Of a DNA stretch of 64,000 nucleotides, positions 54,911-63,929 are shown one piece after another. Source of the stretch: CBDCGJ01 sp965238305 (GTDB lineage Bacteria; Pseudomonadota; Alphaproteobacteria; GCA-2731375); the NCBI GenBank assembly GCA_965238305.1, contig CBDEHK010000001.1, positions 2,232,001 through 2,296,000 of the forward strand. The letters run 5' to 3'. Every line of letters starts with the position of its first letter. The first letter of the stretch is position 1. Made by a program: the position numbers and the translations under genes. The notes under the pieces were generated by a model that was given only the letters and a program-made list of their open reading frames with translations, had not been told where the DNA came from and did not search any database.

Positions 54911-56340
54911 GATCGATGCCTTTAGATATCGGCGTTATCCATTTTGTTGGCATCGGCGGCATTGGCATGTCCGGTATTGCCGAAGTTATGCATAATCTCG
55001 GCTACCAGGTGCAAGGCAGCGACCAGTCTGAAAGCGCCAATGTGGCGCGGTTGCGTAGCCTCAACATTCCCGTTGCAATTGGGCACACACGCGAGAATTT
55101 GGGGGAAGCGAAAGTTGTTGTCGTTTCGTCTGCTGTGATGGCAGATAACCCTGAAGTCATGGCGGCGAGAGAAAATCTCGTTCCCGTCGTCCGCCGAGCC
55201 GAGATGTTGGCGGAATTGATGCGGCTAAAATGGGCGATTGCTGTCGGTGGAACCCATGGTAAGACAACAACCACGTCATTGGTTGCCGCATTGCTGGATC
55301 AAGCCGGCTTCGACCCTACCGTGATCAACGGCGGCATCATCAACGCCTATGGCACCAACGCCCGCTTAGGCGATGGTGAATGGATGGTGGTGGAAGCTGA
55401 TGAAAGCGACGGCAGTTTTACTAAACTTCCGGCGACCATCGCGATTATTACCAATTTGAATCCCGAGCACTTGGATTTTTATGGCGATTTTGAAACCGAG
55501 CGCCAAGCCTTCACAACATTTATCGAAAATCTGCCGTTCTACGGCTTTGCGATCCTCTGTATAGATCATCCCGAAGTCCAGGCTCTAATCGGCCGGGTCA
55601 ATGATCGCCGTCTGATCACATATGGCTTCAGCCCGCAGGCCGATGTGCGGCTCGAAAATCTGAAAAGTTCACCGGCCGGTGCCACCTTTGATGTCGAAAT
55701 ATCCGATCGTTGTGGCGCAGGCCCGGCCCGTTTGGAAGGGCTGCAATTGCCGATGTTTGGCGCTCATAATGCTTCCAACAGTTTGGCGGCGGTGGCTGTG
55801 GCCTACGAATTGGGTGTTGATCCGGACGCCATTCGACAGGGTCTGAGTAATTTTTCCGGGGTTAAGCGCCGCTTCACCAAAACCGGTGAAGTGGGTGGCA
55901 TTACCGTCATCGATGATTATGGCCATCATCCGGTAGAAATAGCCGCTGTCCTAAAGGCTGCGCGAGAGCATTGCGAGGGACGCGTTATCGCCGCCATACA
56001 ACCGCACCGATATAGCCGGCTGCGCGATTTATTCGAGGATTTCTGCACCTGCTTCAACGATGCCGACACAGTTTTGGTGGCGGATGTTTATGCTGCCGGT
56101 GAAGCGCCGATAGAAGGTTTTGACCGTGATACCTTAGTCGACGGGATCCGCGTTCATGGTCATCGCCAGGTCGAAGGGTTTTCCGAACCTAAAGAGCTGG
56201 CCGCACGAGTGGCCGAACTGGCAAGTCCGGGCGACATGATTGTCTGTTTGGGCGCTGGAAATATCACCGCATGGGCCAATGAATTGCCGGCGGGGTTACA
56301 GAAAATACTGGCTGACGACAACGCGGTGCAGGTCGGATGA
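54907..56340 (+). CDS. murC: UDP-N-acetylmuramate:L-alanine ligase
   Basis: The 477-residue enzyme adds the first alanine to UDP-MurNAc. It has HFVGIGGIGMSGIAEV near residue 13, QGSDQSESANVARL, the P-loop GTHGKTTTTSLVA near 117, EADESDGSF and ITNLNPEHLDFYG. The C-terminal YGHHPVEIAAVLKAAR and IAAIQPHRYSRL are diagnostic for MurC. It overlaps murG and murB by 4 bases each. Length is normal for the family. Confidence 0.97.
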   Translation: MRSMPLDIGVIHFVGIGGIGMSGIAEVMHNLGYQVQGSDQSESANVARLRSLNIPVAIGHTRENLGEAKVVVVSSAVMADNPEVMAARENLVPVVRRAEMLAELMRLKWAIAVGGTHGKTTTTSLVAALLDQAGFDPTVINGGIINAYGTNARLGDGEWMVVEADESDGSFTKLPATIAIITNLNPEHLDFYGDFETERQAFTTFIENLPFYGFAILCIDHPEVQALIGRVNDRRLITYGFSPQADVRLENLKSSPAGATFDVEISDRCGAGPARLEGLQLPMFGAHNASNSLAAVAVAYELGVDPDAIRQGLSNFSGVKRRFTKTGEVGGITVIDDYGHHPVEIAAVLKAAREHCEGRVIAAIQPHRYSRLRDLFEDFCTCFNDADTVLVADVYAAGEAPIEGFDRDTLVDGIRVHGHRQVEGFSEPKELAARVAELASPGDMIVCLGAGNITAWANELPAGLQKILADDNAVQVG

Positions 56341-57287
56341 TGTTGATGAGCGAGTTTGGGCAAAATGATCTGGTCAACCGCTTACCCCCGGTCCGAGGTA
56401 GTTATCGTCAAAACGTTGCGATGTCGGGGGTAACCTGGTTCAAGGTTGGCGGGCCGGCGGAAGTTGTCTTTCGCCCGGCCGACGAAGCCGACCTGATCGA
56501 ATTTATGAAATCGAAACCGGTTGATGTCGTTGTCACTTTAATTGGTGCTGGCTCCAACCTGCTTATACGCGATGGCGGTATTCCTGGCGTCGTCGTCCGC
56601 ATGGGGCGGGAAATGGCGGGTGTGAAATTCGATGGCGAATGCGCAATTGCCGGCGGAATGGCCATGGATGTGAATATTGCCCGTGCCGCCGCGGATGCCG
56701 GGCTTGGCAACTTGGAGTTTCTACGTGGGATCCCAGGTTCAATCGGCGGTGCAGTGCGGATGAACGCCGGGGCCTATGGCCGCGAACTGAAGGATGTCTT
56801 GATTTCGATCCGCGCTGTCGACGGTGCTGGTTACATTCACGAAGTGCCCGCAGCCGATCTGCATCTGGATTATCGCCATTCCGAATTTCCGGAAGATTGG
56901 ATCGTTACGGAAGTTAACCTGCAAGGGCGTTTTGACGATCGCGATGCAATTCTTGCCCGTATGCGCGATATCACCGGCGCGCGCGAAGAAACTCAACCCG
57001 TGCGCGCGCGAACCGGCGGCAGCACCTTCAAAAACCCGCCCGGATACAAAGCCTGGGAACTGGTCGACGAAGCCGGTTGTCGCGGCTTGAGACGGGGCGG
57101 CGCCATGGTCTCGGAACAGCATTGCAATTTTCTCATCAATACCGGCGACGCAACGGCCAACGATCTGGAAGAATTGGGCGAAGAAGTTCGCCGTCGTGTC
57201 CAGGCCTATAGCGGGGTTCTTTTGGAATGGGAAATCAAACGCGTTGGATTATTCAGCGCCCTTGATTTGGAGGTTGTCGATAGATGA
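56337..57287 (+). CDS. murB: UDP-N-acetylenolpyruvoylglucosamine reductase
   Basis: The 316-residue flavoenzyme reduces enolpyruvyl-UDP-GlcNAc to UDP-MurNAc using NADPH. FAD-binding is seen in LIGAGSNLLIRDGG, and the next motif is LRGIPGSIGGAVRMNAGAYG. The catalytic serine lies in RTGGSTFKNPPG, and NFLINTGDATANDLEELG contains the acid. It starts at ATG 56337 in the murC stop (ATGA) and overlaps ddl by 4 bases. The pattern matches the type II MurB of many alphaproteobacteria. Confidence 0.97.
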   Translation: MMLMSEFGQNDLVNRLPPVRGSYRQNVAMSGVTWFKVGGPAEVVFRPADEADLIEFMKSKPVDVVVTLIGAGSNLLIRDGGIPGVVVRMGREMAGVKFDGECAIAGGMAMDVNIARAAADAGLGNLEFLRGIPGSIGGAVRMNAGAYGRELKDVLISIRAVDGAGYIHEVPAADLHLDYRHSEFPEDWIVTEVNLQGRFDDRDAILARMRDITGAREETQPVRARTGGSTFKNPPGYKAWELVDEAGCRGLRRGGAMVSEQHCNFLINTGDATANDLEELGEEVRRRVQAYSGVLLEWEIKRVGLFSALDLEVVDR

Positions 57288-58201
57288 CGAAGCATGTCGC
57301 GGTGTTGATGGGTGGTTGGTCGGCGGAACGCGAAGTATCGTTATCGTCGGGCCGGGAATGCGCCGAGGGTTTGCGACAGGCTGGCTATCAAGTGAGCGAA
57401 ATCGATGTCGATCACGGTGTAGCGGCAGAATTACACCAACTTAATCCGGATGTTGCTTTTAATTCACTTCATGGCCGCTGGGGCGAAGACGGGTGTATCC
57501 AGGGTCTGTTGGAAGTATTGCAAATCCCATATACGCATTCCGGCGTAATGGCCTCCTCAGTGGCGATGAACAAACCCTTGGCGAAAGATATTTTCGAAGC
57601 CGCCGGCATTCGCTGCACTGGCGGCGGTGTCCATTGCAAAGAAGAGGTCTTGGCCGATGATGTGATGGCAAGGCCCTACGTAATCAAGCCAATCAATGAA
57701 GGTTCAAGCGTCGGCGTTCACATCGTCTATGACGGCGACAATAGAGCACCGCTGGCTGCGGATACCTGGAATTTCGGCGACCAAGTTCTGGTCGAGCCTT
57801 ATGTCGATGGGCGAGAGTTAACAGTCGCGGTGATGGGCGACGCCGCCGTCGCGGTCACAGAAATATTTGCGCATGCCGGGAAATTTTATACCTATGACGC
57901 CAAATACGCGGAAGGCGGTTCCACCCACACTATTCCGGCAGATATGCCGCCGCCGGATTATCAAGCGGCATTGGATATGGCATTGAAAGCCCATGAAGCA
58001 ATTGGTTGCAAAGGCGTCAGCCGGGCGGATTTTCGCTATGCAGCTGATCAGGGGCCAGGACAGGGCCTTTATCTGATGGAAATAAACACCCAACCGGGAA
58101 TGACGCCGACCAGCCTGGTGCCGGAACAAGCAGCCTATATTGGTATGGGTTTTTCGGATTTAATGACTTGGATTGTGGAGGATGCAGGATGTGGAAGATG
58201 A
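57284..58201 (+). CDS. ddl: D-alanine:D-alanine ligase
   Basis: The 305-residue ATP-grasp enzyme joins two D-alanines for MurF. It has VLMGGWSAEREVSLSSG at the start, LHGRWGEDGCIQGLLEVL, KPINEGSSVGVH and VEPYVDGRELTVAV. The C-terminal MEINTQPGMTPTSLVPEQA carries the metal ligands. The length is typical of DdlB. It overlaps murB by 4 bases and the start of ftsQ by 13 bases, or 4 if ftsQ begins at ATG 58198. It is the last murein precursor enzyme of the cluster. Confidence 0.97.
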   Translation: MTKHVAVLMGGWSAEREVSLSSGRECAEGLRQAGYQVSEIDVDHGVAAELHQLNPDVAFNSLHGRWGEDGCIQGLLEVLQIPYTHSGVMASSVAMNKPLAKDIFEAAGIRCTGGGVHCKEEVLADDVMARPYVIKPINEGSSVGVHIVYDGDNRAPLAADTWNFGDQVLVEPYVDGRELTVAVMGDAAVAVTEIFAHAGKFYTYDAKYAEGGSTHTIPADMPPPDYQAALDMALKAHEAIGCKGVSRADFRYAADQGPGQGLYLMEINTQPGMTPTSLVPEQAAYIGMGFSDLMTWIVEDAGCGR

Positions 58202-59082
58202 CGAAATTACCTTGGTTTAAGCAAGCCAAACCCGCCCGAAGGCGCAATCGCAACCGTCGTGGCAAAAGCAATTCTGCGTTGACCCGACGTTTGGTAACTT
58301 GGCGCCGGCCGGCATTACAGATCACCTCGCTTGGCCTAGCTATCGCCGGATTGACGGGCACCGGCATATGGGCCATTCAAAACGGCCACGCGGACCGCCT
58401 GGTAAATAATGTAGCCGCCACTGTCGAGACAATGGCTCAGAAATCGGGGCTGACGATTGAAGAAGTATTTGTGCATGGCCGCCGGCAAACAGAGATGGCG
58501 GTAATTTCCGAGGCAGTGGATGTCCGTCGTGGGGAAAGTATTTTAAACTTTGACCCAAGCGAAGTACGACAAGAGCTGCTTCAAATCGGCTGGATCAAGG
58601 ACGCTTCGGTGACCCGACGCTTGCCAAATTTGGTGATAATCAATTTGGTTGAGCGGGAGCCGCTTGCGCTTTGGCAGGAAAATGGGCGTCTGACATTGAT
58701 TGGTAAGGACGGCGAGCCGATCACCCGCGACGGATTGGGCAAATTCGCCAAACTTCCGATTGTCGTTGGACGTGGGTCCAGGCAGCATGCAGGTGATTTG
58801 GTGCGACTGTTGTCGACGCAACCGCATATTTACCCTGAAGTGGAAGCCGCTGTCCGCATCGGTGATCGACGCTGGAATCTACGGATGAAAAATGGCATCG
58901 AAATAAACTTGCCGGAGGAAGGGGCGGAGACTGCTTGGCGCAAGTTAGCGGAAATTGACGCTGAACACGGGGTCTTCAAACGTGATGTGGCGGCGATCGA
59001 TTTGCGCTTTCCTGACCGTCTGATTGTACGAATGACTGAACAAGCAGCAAAAATTCGGCAAAATCCCGGAAAAGAGACTTAA
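58189..59082 (+). CDS. ftsQ: Cell division protein FtsQ
   Basis: The 297-residue bitopic protein has a long basic cytoplasmic part (about 1-45), one membrane segment (ITSLGLAIAGLTGTGIWAI) and a periplasmic POTRA domain (about 84-155, GLTIEEVFVHGRRQT). A beta-rich FtsQ domain follows (IKDASVTRRLPNLVIINLVE, then ALWQENGRLTLIGKDGEPI). It links FtsB/FtsL to the divisome. I chose ATG 58189, preceded by GGAGG at 7 bases; ATG 58198 is possible. A 119-base gap follows before ftsA, so ftsQ ends the tightly coupled unit. Confidence 0.93.
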   Translation: MWKMTKLPWFKQAKPARRRNRNRRGKSNSALTRRLVTWRRPALQITSLGLAIAGLTGTGIWAIQNGHADRLVNNVAATVETMAQKSGLTIEEVFVHGRRQTEMAVISEAVDVRRGESILNFDPSEVRQELLQIGWIKDASVTRRLPNLVIINLVEREPLALWQENGRLTLIGKDGEPITRDGLGKFAKLPIVVGRGSRQHAGDLVRLLSTQPHIYPEVEAAVRIGDRRWNLRMKNGIEINLPEEGAETAWRKLAEIDAEHGVFKRDVAAIDLRFPDRLIVRMTEQAAKIRQNPGKET

Positions 59083-59164
59083 AATTGATGTTTTGGCCAT
59101 GGTTTTATTTGCAGAATCCCAATTAGACTAATAAAGTAATAGACGAACAGAGTATTGTTGTTTT

Positions 59165-59179
59165 GGTTCATGTTGAACC
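59165..59179. promoter_or_regulatory. Perfect palindrome upstream of ftsA
   Basis: GGTTCA, TGT, TGAACC form a perfect 6-base inverted repeat in the 119-base ftsQ-ftsA gap, 22 bases before the ftsA start. It could be an operator. A second small inverted repeat ATTAG-A-CTAAT lies at 59122-59132. No regulator can be named. Confidence 0.4.
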
Positions 59180-59201
59180 TTTGTAAGTGGAGTAGAGTAC
59201 G

Positions 59202-60446
59202 GTGCCGGTTGGGCGAAACGGATTAATCGCGGCACTAGATATAGGAACGTCCAAGGTCTGTTGTTTTATCGCACGACCGGACGCAGGCGGCGGTGCGCGT
59301 GTTATCGGCATCGGACATCAAGCAGCAGCAGGCGTAAAAGGCGGCACCGTAGTCGATATGGACGCGGCCGAAGAATGCATTCGCGGTGCGGTTCATCAGG
59401 CCGAGAAAATGGCCGGTGAAACTATTCGCGGCGTCCTGGTTAATTTGTCTGGTGGGCGCCCGGCATCCCACACGGTCAATGTCGAAGTCGATATTTCCGG
59501 CCATGCGGTCGGCGACACTGATTTGCGCCGGGTCGTGCAACGCGCGCGGGCCAGCCACGACGTCATCGATGCCCATCTGCTTTACGCAACACCAACGGAA
59601 TATGTGATCGATGACAATCGCGGAGTGCCAAATCCAATTGGTATGCATGGAACCCGGCTTGGTGCGAGCATGCACTTTTTGTCTGTCGATCATGGGCCGG
59701 TGCGAAATTTGGCGACGGTGATCGAAAGATGCCATCTGGAAGTCGAAGAAATTGTCGCCTCTCCGTTTGCTTCCGGGTTGTCGACCTTAGTCGAAGACGA
59801 AAGTGATCTCGGCGTCACCCTGATCGATATGGGCGGTGGAACTACGACAATCGCGGTATTCTCGGGCGGTAGCTTGCTGCATGTTGACACAATTCCGGTC
59901 GGTGGCAATCATGTCTCGAACGATATTGCGCATGGGTTGGCCACACCACTACGTCAGGCAGAGCGTCTTAAAACCCTATACGGTAGCGCTATTCCAAGTC
60001 CGGCGGATGAGCGCGAAACTATTAACGTCCCGCAGTTGGGCGAAAGCGGCGCGGAAGCAAATCAGGAAATCTCTCGGGCCTTGCTGGTTGGTATCATTCA
60101 GCCGCGTATCGAAGAAACCTTGGAACTAATTCGTGAGCGATTGCAGGCCAGCGGCTTCGCTCGCGCCGCCGGCCGGCGCGCTGTTTTGACTGGCGGTGCC
60201 TGTCAGCTGACCGGGGTGCGGGAGCTGGCAGCACGAATTTTGGACAAGCAAATTCGCATTGGGAAACCGATCCGAATTCTTGGGTTGGCAGAGGCAACAG
60301 AGGGTCCGGCCTTTGCCACCTGTGCCGGATTGTTAGCATTCGCGACCCGAACAGTCGACGAATTGGGCGGCTTGAGCGCCCATGAAATGGAACAACCGAA
60401 GGGCAAGATGGCACGGTTGGGACGTTGGTTTAAGGAGAATTTCTAG
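59202..60446 (+). CDS. ftsA: Cell division protein FtsA
   Basis: The 414-residue actin-like protein anchors FtsZ to the membrane. It has ALDIGTSKVCCFIARPD (phosphate 1), the adenosine-site region LIDMGGGTTTIAVFSGGSL (phosphate 2) and TGGACQLTGV. The amphipathic C-terminal helix is KGKMARLGRWFKENF, the membrane-targeting sequence. The start is GTG 59202, preceded by GTGGAGTAG. The 119-base gap upstream suggests its own promoter. ftsZ follows after 72 bases. Family call is secure. Confidence 0.97.
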   Translation: MPVGRNGLIAALDIGTSKVCCFIARPDAGGGARVIGIGHQAAAGVKGGTVVDMDAAEECIRGAVHQAEKMAGETIRGVLVNLSGGRPASHTVNVEVDISGHAVGDTDLRRVVQRARASHDVIDAHLLYATPTEYVIDDNRGVPNPIGMHGTRLGASMHFLSVDHGPVRNLATVIERCHLEVEEIVASPFASGLSTLVEDESDLGVTLIDMGGGTTTIAVFSGGSLLHVDTIPVGGNHVSNDIAHGLATPLRQAERLKTLYGSAIPSPADERETINVPQLGESGAEANQEISRALLVGIIQPRIEETLELIRERLQASGFARAAGRRAVLTGGACQLTGVRELAARILDKQIRIGKPIRILGLAEATEGPAFATCAGLLAFATRTVDELGGLSAHEMEQPKGKMARLGRWFKENF

Positions 60447-60518
60447 GATGGCCCAACGATTCGGTCTTTCTGGGGATATGTGTAACAGAGTAACTGAGTG
60501 CATGGGTAGGAGGCACAA

Positions 60519-62213
60519 ATGACTATTAGTTTGAGCGCACCGAAGGTAGTGGAATTGAAACCACGTATCGTCGTTATTGGCGTAGGCGGCGCCGGCGGTA
60601 ACGCGGTCAATAATATGATCGATTCGGGCCTGGAAGGGGTCGAATTCATTGTGGCAAATACGGATGCTCAGGCCTTGGCTGCGAGCAGGGCGGAACGACG
60701 TATTCAGCTAGGGGCCGAAATCACCCAAGGTCTTGGATGTGGCGCCCAGCCGGAAGTCGGCCGCGCTTCGGCGGAAGAAACGCTGGACGAGATTATGGAT
60801 CATATGAACGGTACCCATATGGCCTTTGTTGCCGCCGGTATGGGCGGCGGGACCGGCACTGGCGCGGCACCGGTTATCGCGCAGGCGTTACGTGAAAGCG
60901 GTATCCTAACCATCGGGGTGGTCACCAAACCGTTCCAGTTTGAGGGTACCCGGCGGATGACGGCAGCCGACACTGGCATTGAAGAATTGCAGCATTATGT
61001 TGACACTTTGATTGTCATCCCCAATCAAAACTTATTCCGTCTGGCAAATGAGAAAACCACCTTTGCGGATGCATTTGCCATGGCCGATAATGTATTGCAT
61101 TCAGGGGTTCGGGGGATCACAGATTTGATGGTGATGCCGGGCCTGATCAATCTCGATTTTGCTGATGTCAAAACCGTGATGGGCGAAATGGGCAAAGCCA
61201 TGATGGGCACTGGTGAAGCCGAAGGTGACAAACGTGCGGTGGATGCGGCAGAAGCAGCAATTTCCAACCCGTTACTGGACGAAGTGTCGATGAAGGGCGC
61301 GCGTGGTGTCCTCATCAATATCACTGGCGGTGCCGATCTGACACTTTATGAAATGGACGAAGCAGCTAACCGCATTCGTGAAGAAGTTGACGCGGAAGCA
61401 AATATCATCGTCGGTTCAGCATTGGACGACAATCTTGTTGGCACGATGCGGGTCTCTGTTGTTGCGACCGGTATCGATGTGTTGGAAGGCATGGCTAGAC
61501 CGCCAATTCAACGCCCGCAATTGTCGGCGGTCGCAGCAACGCCACCTGTGCCGATGGCGAATCCGACAGTGGCGCGAACACCGGATAGTGTCGCGACGGC
61601 TCCTGCTCCTGTTCCGGTCACGGCGCAACCCGAGCCGGTAACGGAAAGCGAAACCAAAGCTCCGAGAATATCCGAAATCATGTCTCGGTTGGAAGCAACC
61701 AGACGGGCAGTGCCAAAAGCAAAGCCGATAGCGCCTGAACCGCAACCGGTAACGCGCCGTCAGGCACCGGCTGAAGACGTGGGTACTGAACCATTTATCG
61801 CCCCTCCAGCTGTTCAACCACAACAGCCATCGCAAGCGGTAATGACAGAACCCGTTGCTCAACCGCCGCTCCGGGCACCGCAACCGGCAGCCACACAGCA
61901 AGCGGTCAGCCGACCGGCACCGGCGGAATTTGGCCAGCGTAAAAGTCGCCTGTCTCTGTTTGCTAGAATGACCGGAGCGGGCCGTACGACGAACCAATTG
62001 GAGCAATCGGAAGAAGATCATGACTCACTACCGGAGCAACCGCAAGCAGCAGATACTGCTGAATTGCAACCACAAATAGCGCCTCAAACGGCACCCTCTG
62101 CGGAGGAGCAAATGTCCCTCAATCCCCCAAACCCCACAGATCGTCCCGATCAGGCAAAGGACGAAGAGGATATGTTGGAAATCCCTTCATTTTTACGCCG
62201 ACAGGCGAATTAA
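60519..62213 (+). CDS. ftsZ: Cell division protein FtsZ
   Basis: The 564-residue tubulin-like GTPase forms the division ring. The glycine-rich GTP loop GGGTGTG is at residues 109-115, preceded by GVGGAGGNAVNN, and the synergy loop is NLDFADVKTVM. The core ends near residue 320. A long linker rich in P, A, Q and T (about 320-550) follows, then the C-terminal peptide EDMLEIPSFLRRQ that binds FtsA. The long linker is usual in alphaproteobacteria. The ribosome site is AGGAGG. The 72-base gap from ftsA may hold a promoter. A terminator follows. Confidence 0.98.
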   Translation: MTISLSAPKVVELKPRIVVIGVGGAGGNAVNNMIDSGLEGVEFIVANTDAQALAASRAERRIQLGAEITQGLGCGAQPEVGRASAEETLDEIMDHMNGTHMAFVAAGMGGGTGTGAAPVIAQALRESGILTIGVVTKPFQFEGTRRMTAADTGIEELQHYVDTLIVIPNQNLFRLANEKTTFADAFAMADNVLHSGVRGITDLMVMPGLINLDFADVKTVMGEMGKAMMGTGEAEGDKRAVDAAEAAISNPLLDEVSMKGARGVLINITGGADLTLYEMDEAANRIREEVDAEANIIVGSALDDNLVGTMRVSVVATGIDVLEGMARPPIQRPQLSAVAATPPVPMANPTVARTPDSVATAPAPVPVTAQPEPVTESETKAPRISEIMSRLEATRRAVPKAKPIAPEPQPVTRRQAPAEDVGTEPFIAPPAVQPQQPSQAVMTEPVAQPPLRAPQPAATQQAVSRPAPAEFGQRKSRLSLFARMTGAGRTTNQLEQSEEDHDSLPEQPQAADTAELQPQIAPQTAPSAEEQMSLNPPNPTDRPDQAKDEEDMLEIPSFLRRQAN

Positions 62214-62259
62214 TTGGTTCCGTCATATAATGTAACATACTGAAATAAAGGTTGATTTG

Positions 62260-62307
62260 AACGCCCTCGTACGGATTGCTAATTAAGGTGCGAGGGCGTT
62301 TTTTATT
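62260..62307 (+). terminator. Rho-independent terminator after ftsZ
   Basis: A 10-base stem AACGCCCTCG / CGAGGGCGTT with a 21-base loop is followed by TTTTATT, 46 bases after the ftsZ stop. It separates the division cluster from lpxC. Confidence 0.85.
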
Positions 62308-62413
62308 CTATTACAATACCTGCAAAAAAGCGCTTGGACGAGGGATTGCGGCATTCCGACCGCAAACAACGTAGTTCGGGCCGGGAGCTCGATAGCTACA
62401 GCCGAGAGGGGCG

Positions 62414-63415
62414 ATGCGGCTAAAGCCGCGCCGATTTGATCAGTTGAGTATTATTCCAGCAAGCATAACGAACCGCCAGCGGACATTGAAGAATGCCATT
62501 GGTTGTAGCGGCGTCGGTCTGCATTCTGGCGCCAGTATTTCATTAACTCTACATCCAGCGGCACCGAATTCTGGCATTGTCTTCCACCGTACCGACGTTA
62601 CCGATCATGATGCAGTTGTACCGGCACGTTGGGATACGGTTACCGATACTATGATGTCAACGACTATCGGCAATGAGACAGGTGTCAAAGTGGCAACGAT
62701 CGAACACCTGATGTCTGCTTTTGCGGGTTGCGGCGTCGATAACGTGATTGTTGAACTTGACGGCCCGGAAGTGCCGGTCATGGATGGCTCCGCCAGTCCG
62801 TTCATCTTTCTGGTCGACTGCGCTGGCTTGATTGAGCAGGCTGCGATCCGGCGGTTCATCCGGGTGCGAAAATCAGTTGAGGTCTGGGGCGAAGACAAAT
62901 ATGTCGTTCTCGAACCGTCTAAAGGTTTTTCAGTTAGTTTTGAAATTGATTTCGACAGCCCGGCAATCGGTCGCAGTGCGGGATTTTTTGATCTGCACAA
63001 TGGTGGTTTCAAACGGGATATTTCCAGGGCGCGAACATTCGGATTTGAAAGCGAATTCGAACAAATGCAAGATCTTGGCCTGGCGCTTGGTGGTTCCCTC
63101 GACAATGCCGTAGTAATCGGTAAGCAGGATGATATCCTGAATGCGGAAGGGCTGCGATACAGTGACGAATTTGTCCGCCATAAAGTCTTGGATGCAGTCG
63201 GTGACTTGTATTTGGCCGGCGGGCCCTTGCTTGGCCGCTTCACCGGTAGCCGCTCCGGCCATGACTTAAATAACTGTCTATTGCGAGCTTTGTTTGCAGA
63301 TGACGAGGCCTGGGAATATACCTCGGAAGTCGCGCAGCCAACAGTCGTATCGGCTGGTGGTGTTGAGCAGCATTTTGCCCGTTTTGGTCACGAACAAATT
63401 GCAGCAACCGCCTGA
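62414..63415 (+). CDS. lpxC: UDP-3-O-acyl-N-acetylglucosamine deacetylase
   Basis: The 333-residue zinc enzyme performs the first committed step of lipid A synthesis. It has the motifs RQRTLKNAI and GVGLHSG, TIEHLMSAF (Glu97/His98, catalytic and zinc), GPEVPVMDGSASPF, HKVLDAVGDLYLAG (zinc His and Asp) and GSRSGHDLNN (catalytic His). The N-terminus has about 20 residues before RQRTL, so a slightly later start is possible, though GAGAGGGG supports ATG 62414. It lies after the ftsZ terminator and therefore probably has its own promoter in the 200-base gap. LpxC next to ftsZ is the common arrangement. Confidence 0.97.
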   Translation: MRLKPRRFDQLSIIPASITNRQRTLKNAIGCSGVGLHSGASISLTLHPAAPNSGIVFHRTDVTDHDAVVPARWDTVTDTMMSTTIGNETGVKVATIEHLMSAFAGCGVDNVIVELDGPEVPVMDGSASPFIFLVDCAGLIEQAAIRRFIRVRKSVEVWGEDKYVVLEPSKGFSVSFEIDFDSPAIGRSAGFFDLHNGGFKRDISRARTFGFESEFEQMQDLGLALGGSLDNAVVIGKQDDILNAEGLRYSDEFVRHKVLDAVGDLYLAGGPLLGRFTGSRSGHDLNNCLLRALFADDEAWEYTSEVAQPTVVSAGGVEQHFARFGHEQIAATA

Positions 63416-63440
63416 TCTATATCTAGCCGTTAAACCATCG

Positions 63441-63478
63441 AAAAACCGGCAGTGCGTGATGCATCTGCCGGTTTTTTT
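63441..63478. terminator. Bidirectional terminator between lpxC and XRE gene
   Basis: A 12-base stem AAAAACCGGCAG / CTGCCGGTTTTT around a 12-base loop is flanked by A and T runs. It can terminate lpxC and the convergent regulator gene. Confidence 0.88.
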
Positions 63479-63521
63479 GTTCGTCAGAATCGCCGCACAA
63501 TATGGCGGCTTCGATTTTGCT

Positions 63522-63929
63522 TCAGCCGCCAAAATCTTCCGTCGAAAGCGATCGACTGCCGTCAGGATTTGTCGCTAGACTTTTCACCAAACCGCTAACC
63601 GCTGAGCGAACGTCCGGATCCGTGACTTGCGAGAAGTTACGCACCAATTCAATAGTTGAGCGATTTTTGCCACCATGTTCCAGAGGAACAATTTCCGAGC
63701 TGGCATCAAGACCTTCAAAGAAATAACCGATGTCAACATCCAGCTTGCCGGCAACCTCGAATAGCCGGCCAGCACTTACTCGGTTTGCGCCGGTTTCGTA
63801 TTTTTGCACTTGCTGGTATGAAATATCCAAGGCATTCGCTAAATGCTCTTGCGTCAAACCTAAAGCAGTACGGCGTTGTCGAATGCGTTCGCCGACATGT
63901 GCATCAACCCGTTTTGCTAGTTTTCCCAT
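63522..63929 (-). CDS. XRE-family helix-turn-helix regulator
   Basis: The 135-residue protein has an N-terminal Cro/CI-type helix-turn-helix (about 13-68): IRQRRTALGLTQEHLANALDIS, YQQVQKYETGANRVSAGRLFEVA. A C-terminal part (about 70-135) of unknown role contains FSQVTDPDVRSAVSGLVKSLA. This form, with a short tail after the DNA-binding domain, is very common in alphaproteobacteria. The ribosome site AAGGACG is 8 bases before the ATG. It is convergent with lpxC behind a shared terminator. Target genes are unknown. Confidence 0.93.
   Translation of the reverse strand: MGKLAKRVDAHVGERIRQRRTALGLTQEHLANALDISYQQVQKYETGANRVSAGRLFEVAGKLDVDIGYFFEGLDASSEIVPLEHGGKNRSTIELVRNFSQVTDPDVRSAVSGLVKSLATNPDGSRSLSTEDFGG

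Noticed and set aside
60519..62213. Long proline/glutamine-rich linker of FtsZ as an anomaly
   Set aside because: Long variable linkers are usual in alphaproteobacterial FtsZ; the core and C-terminal peptide are normal.
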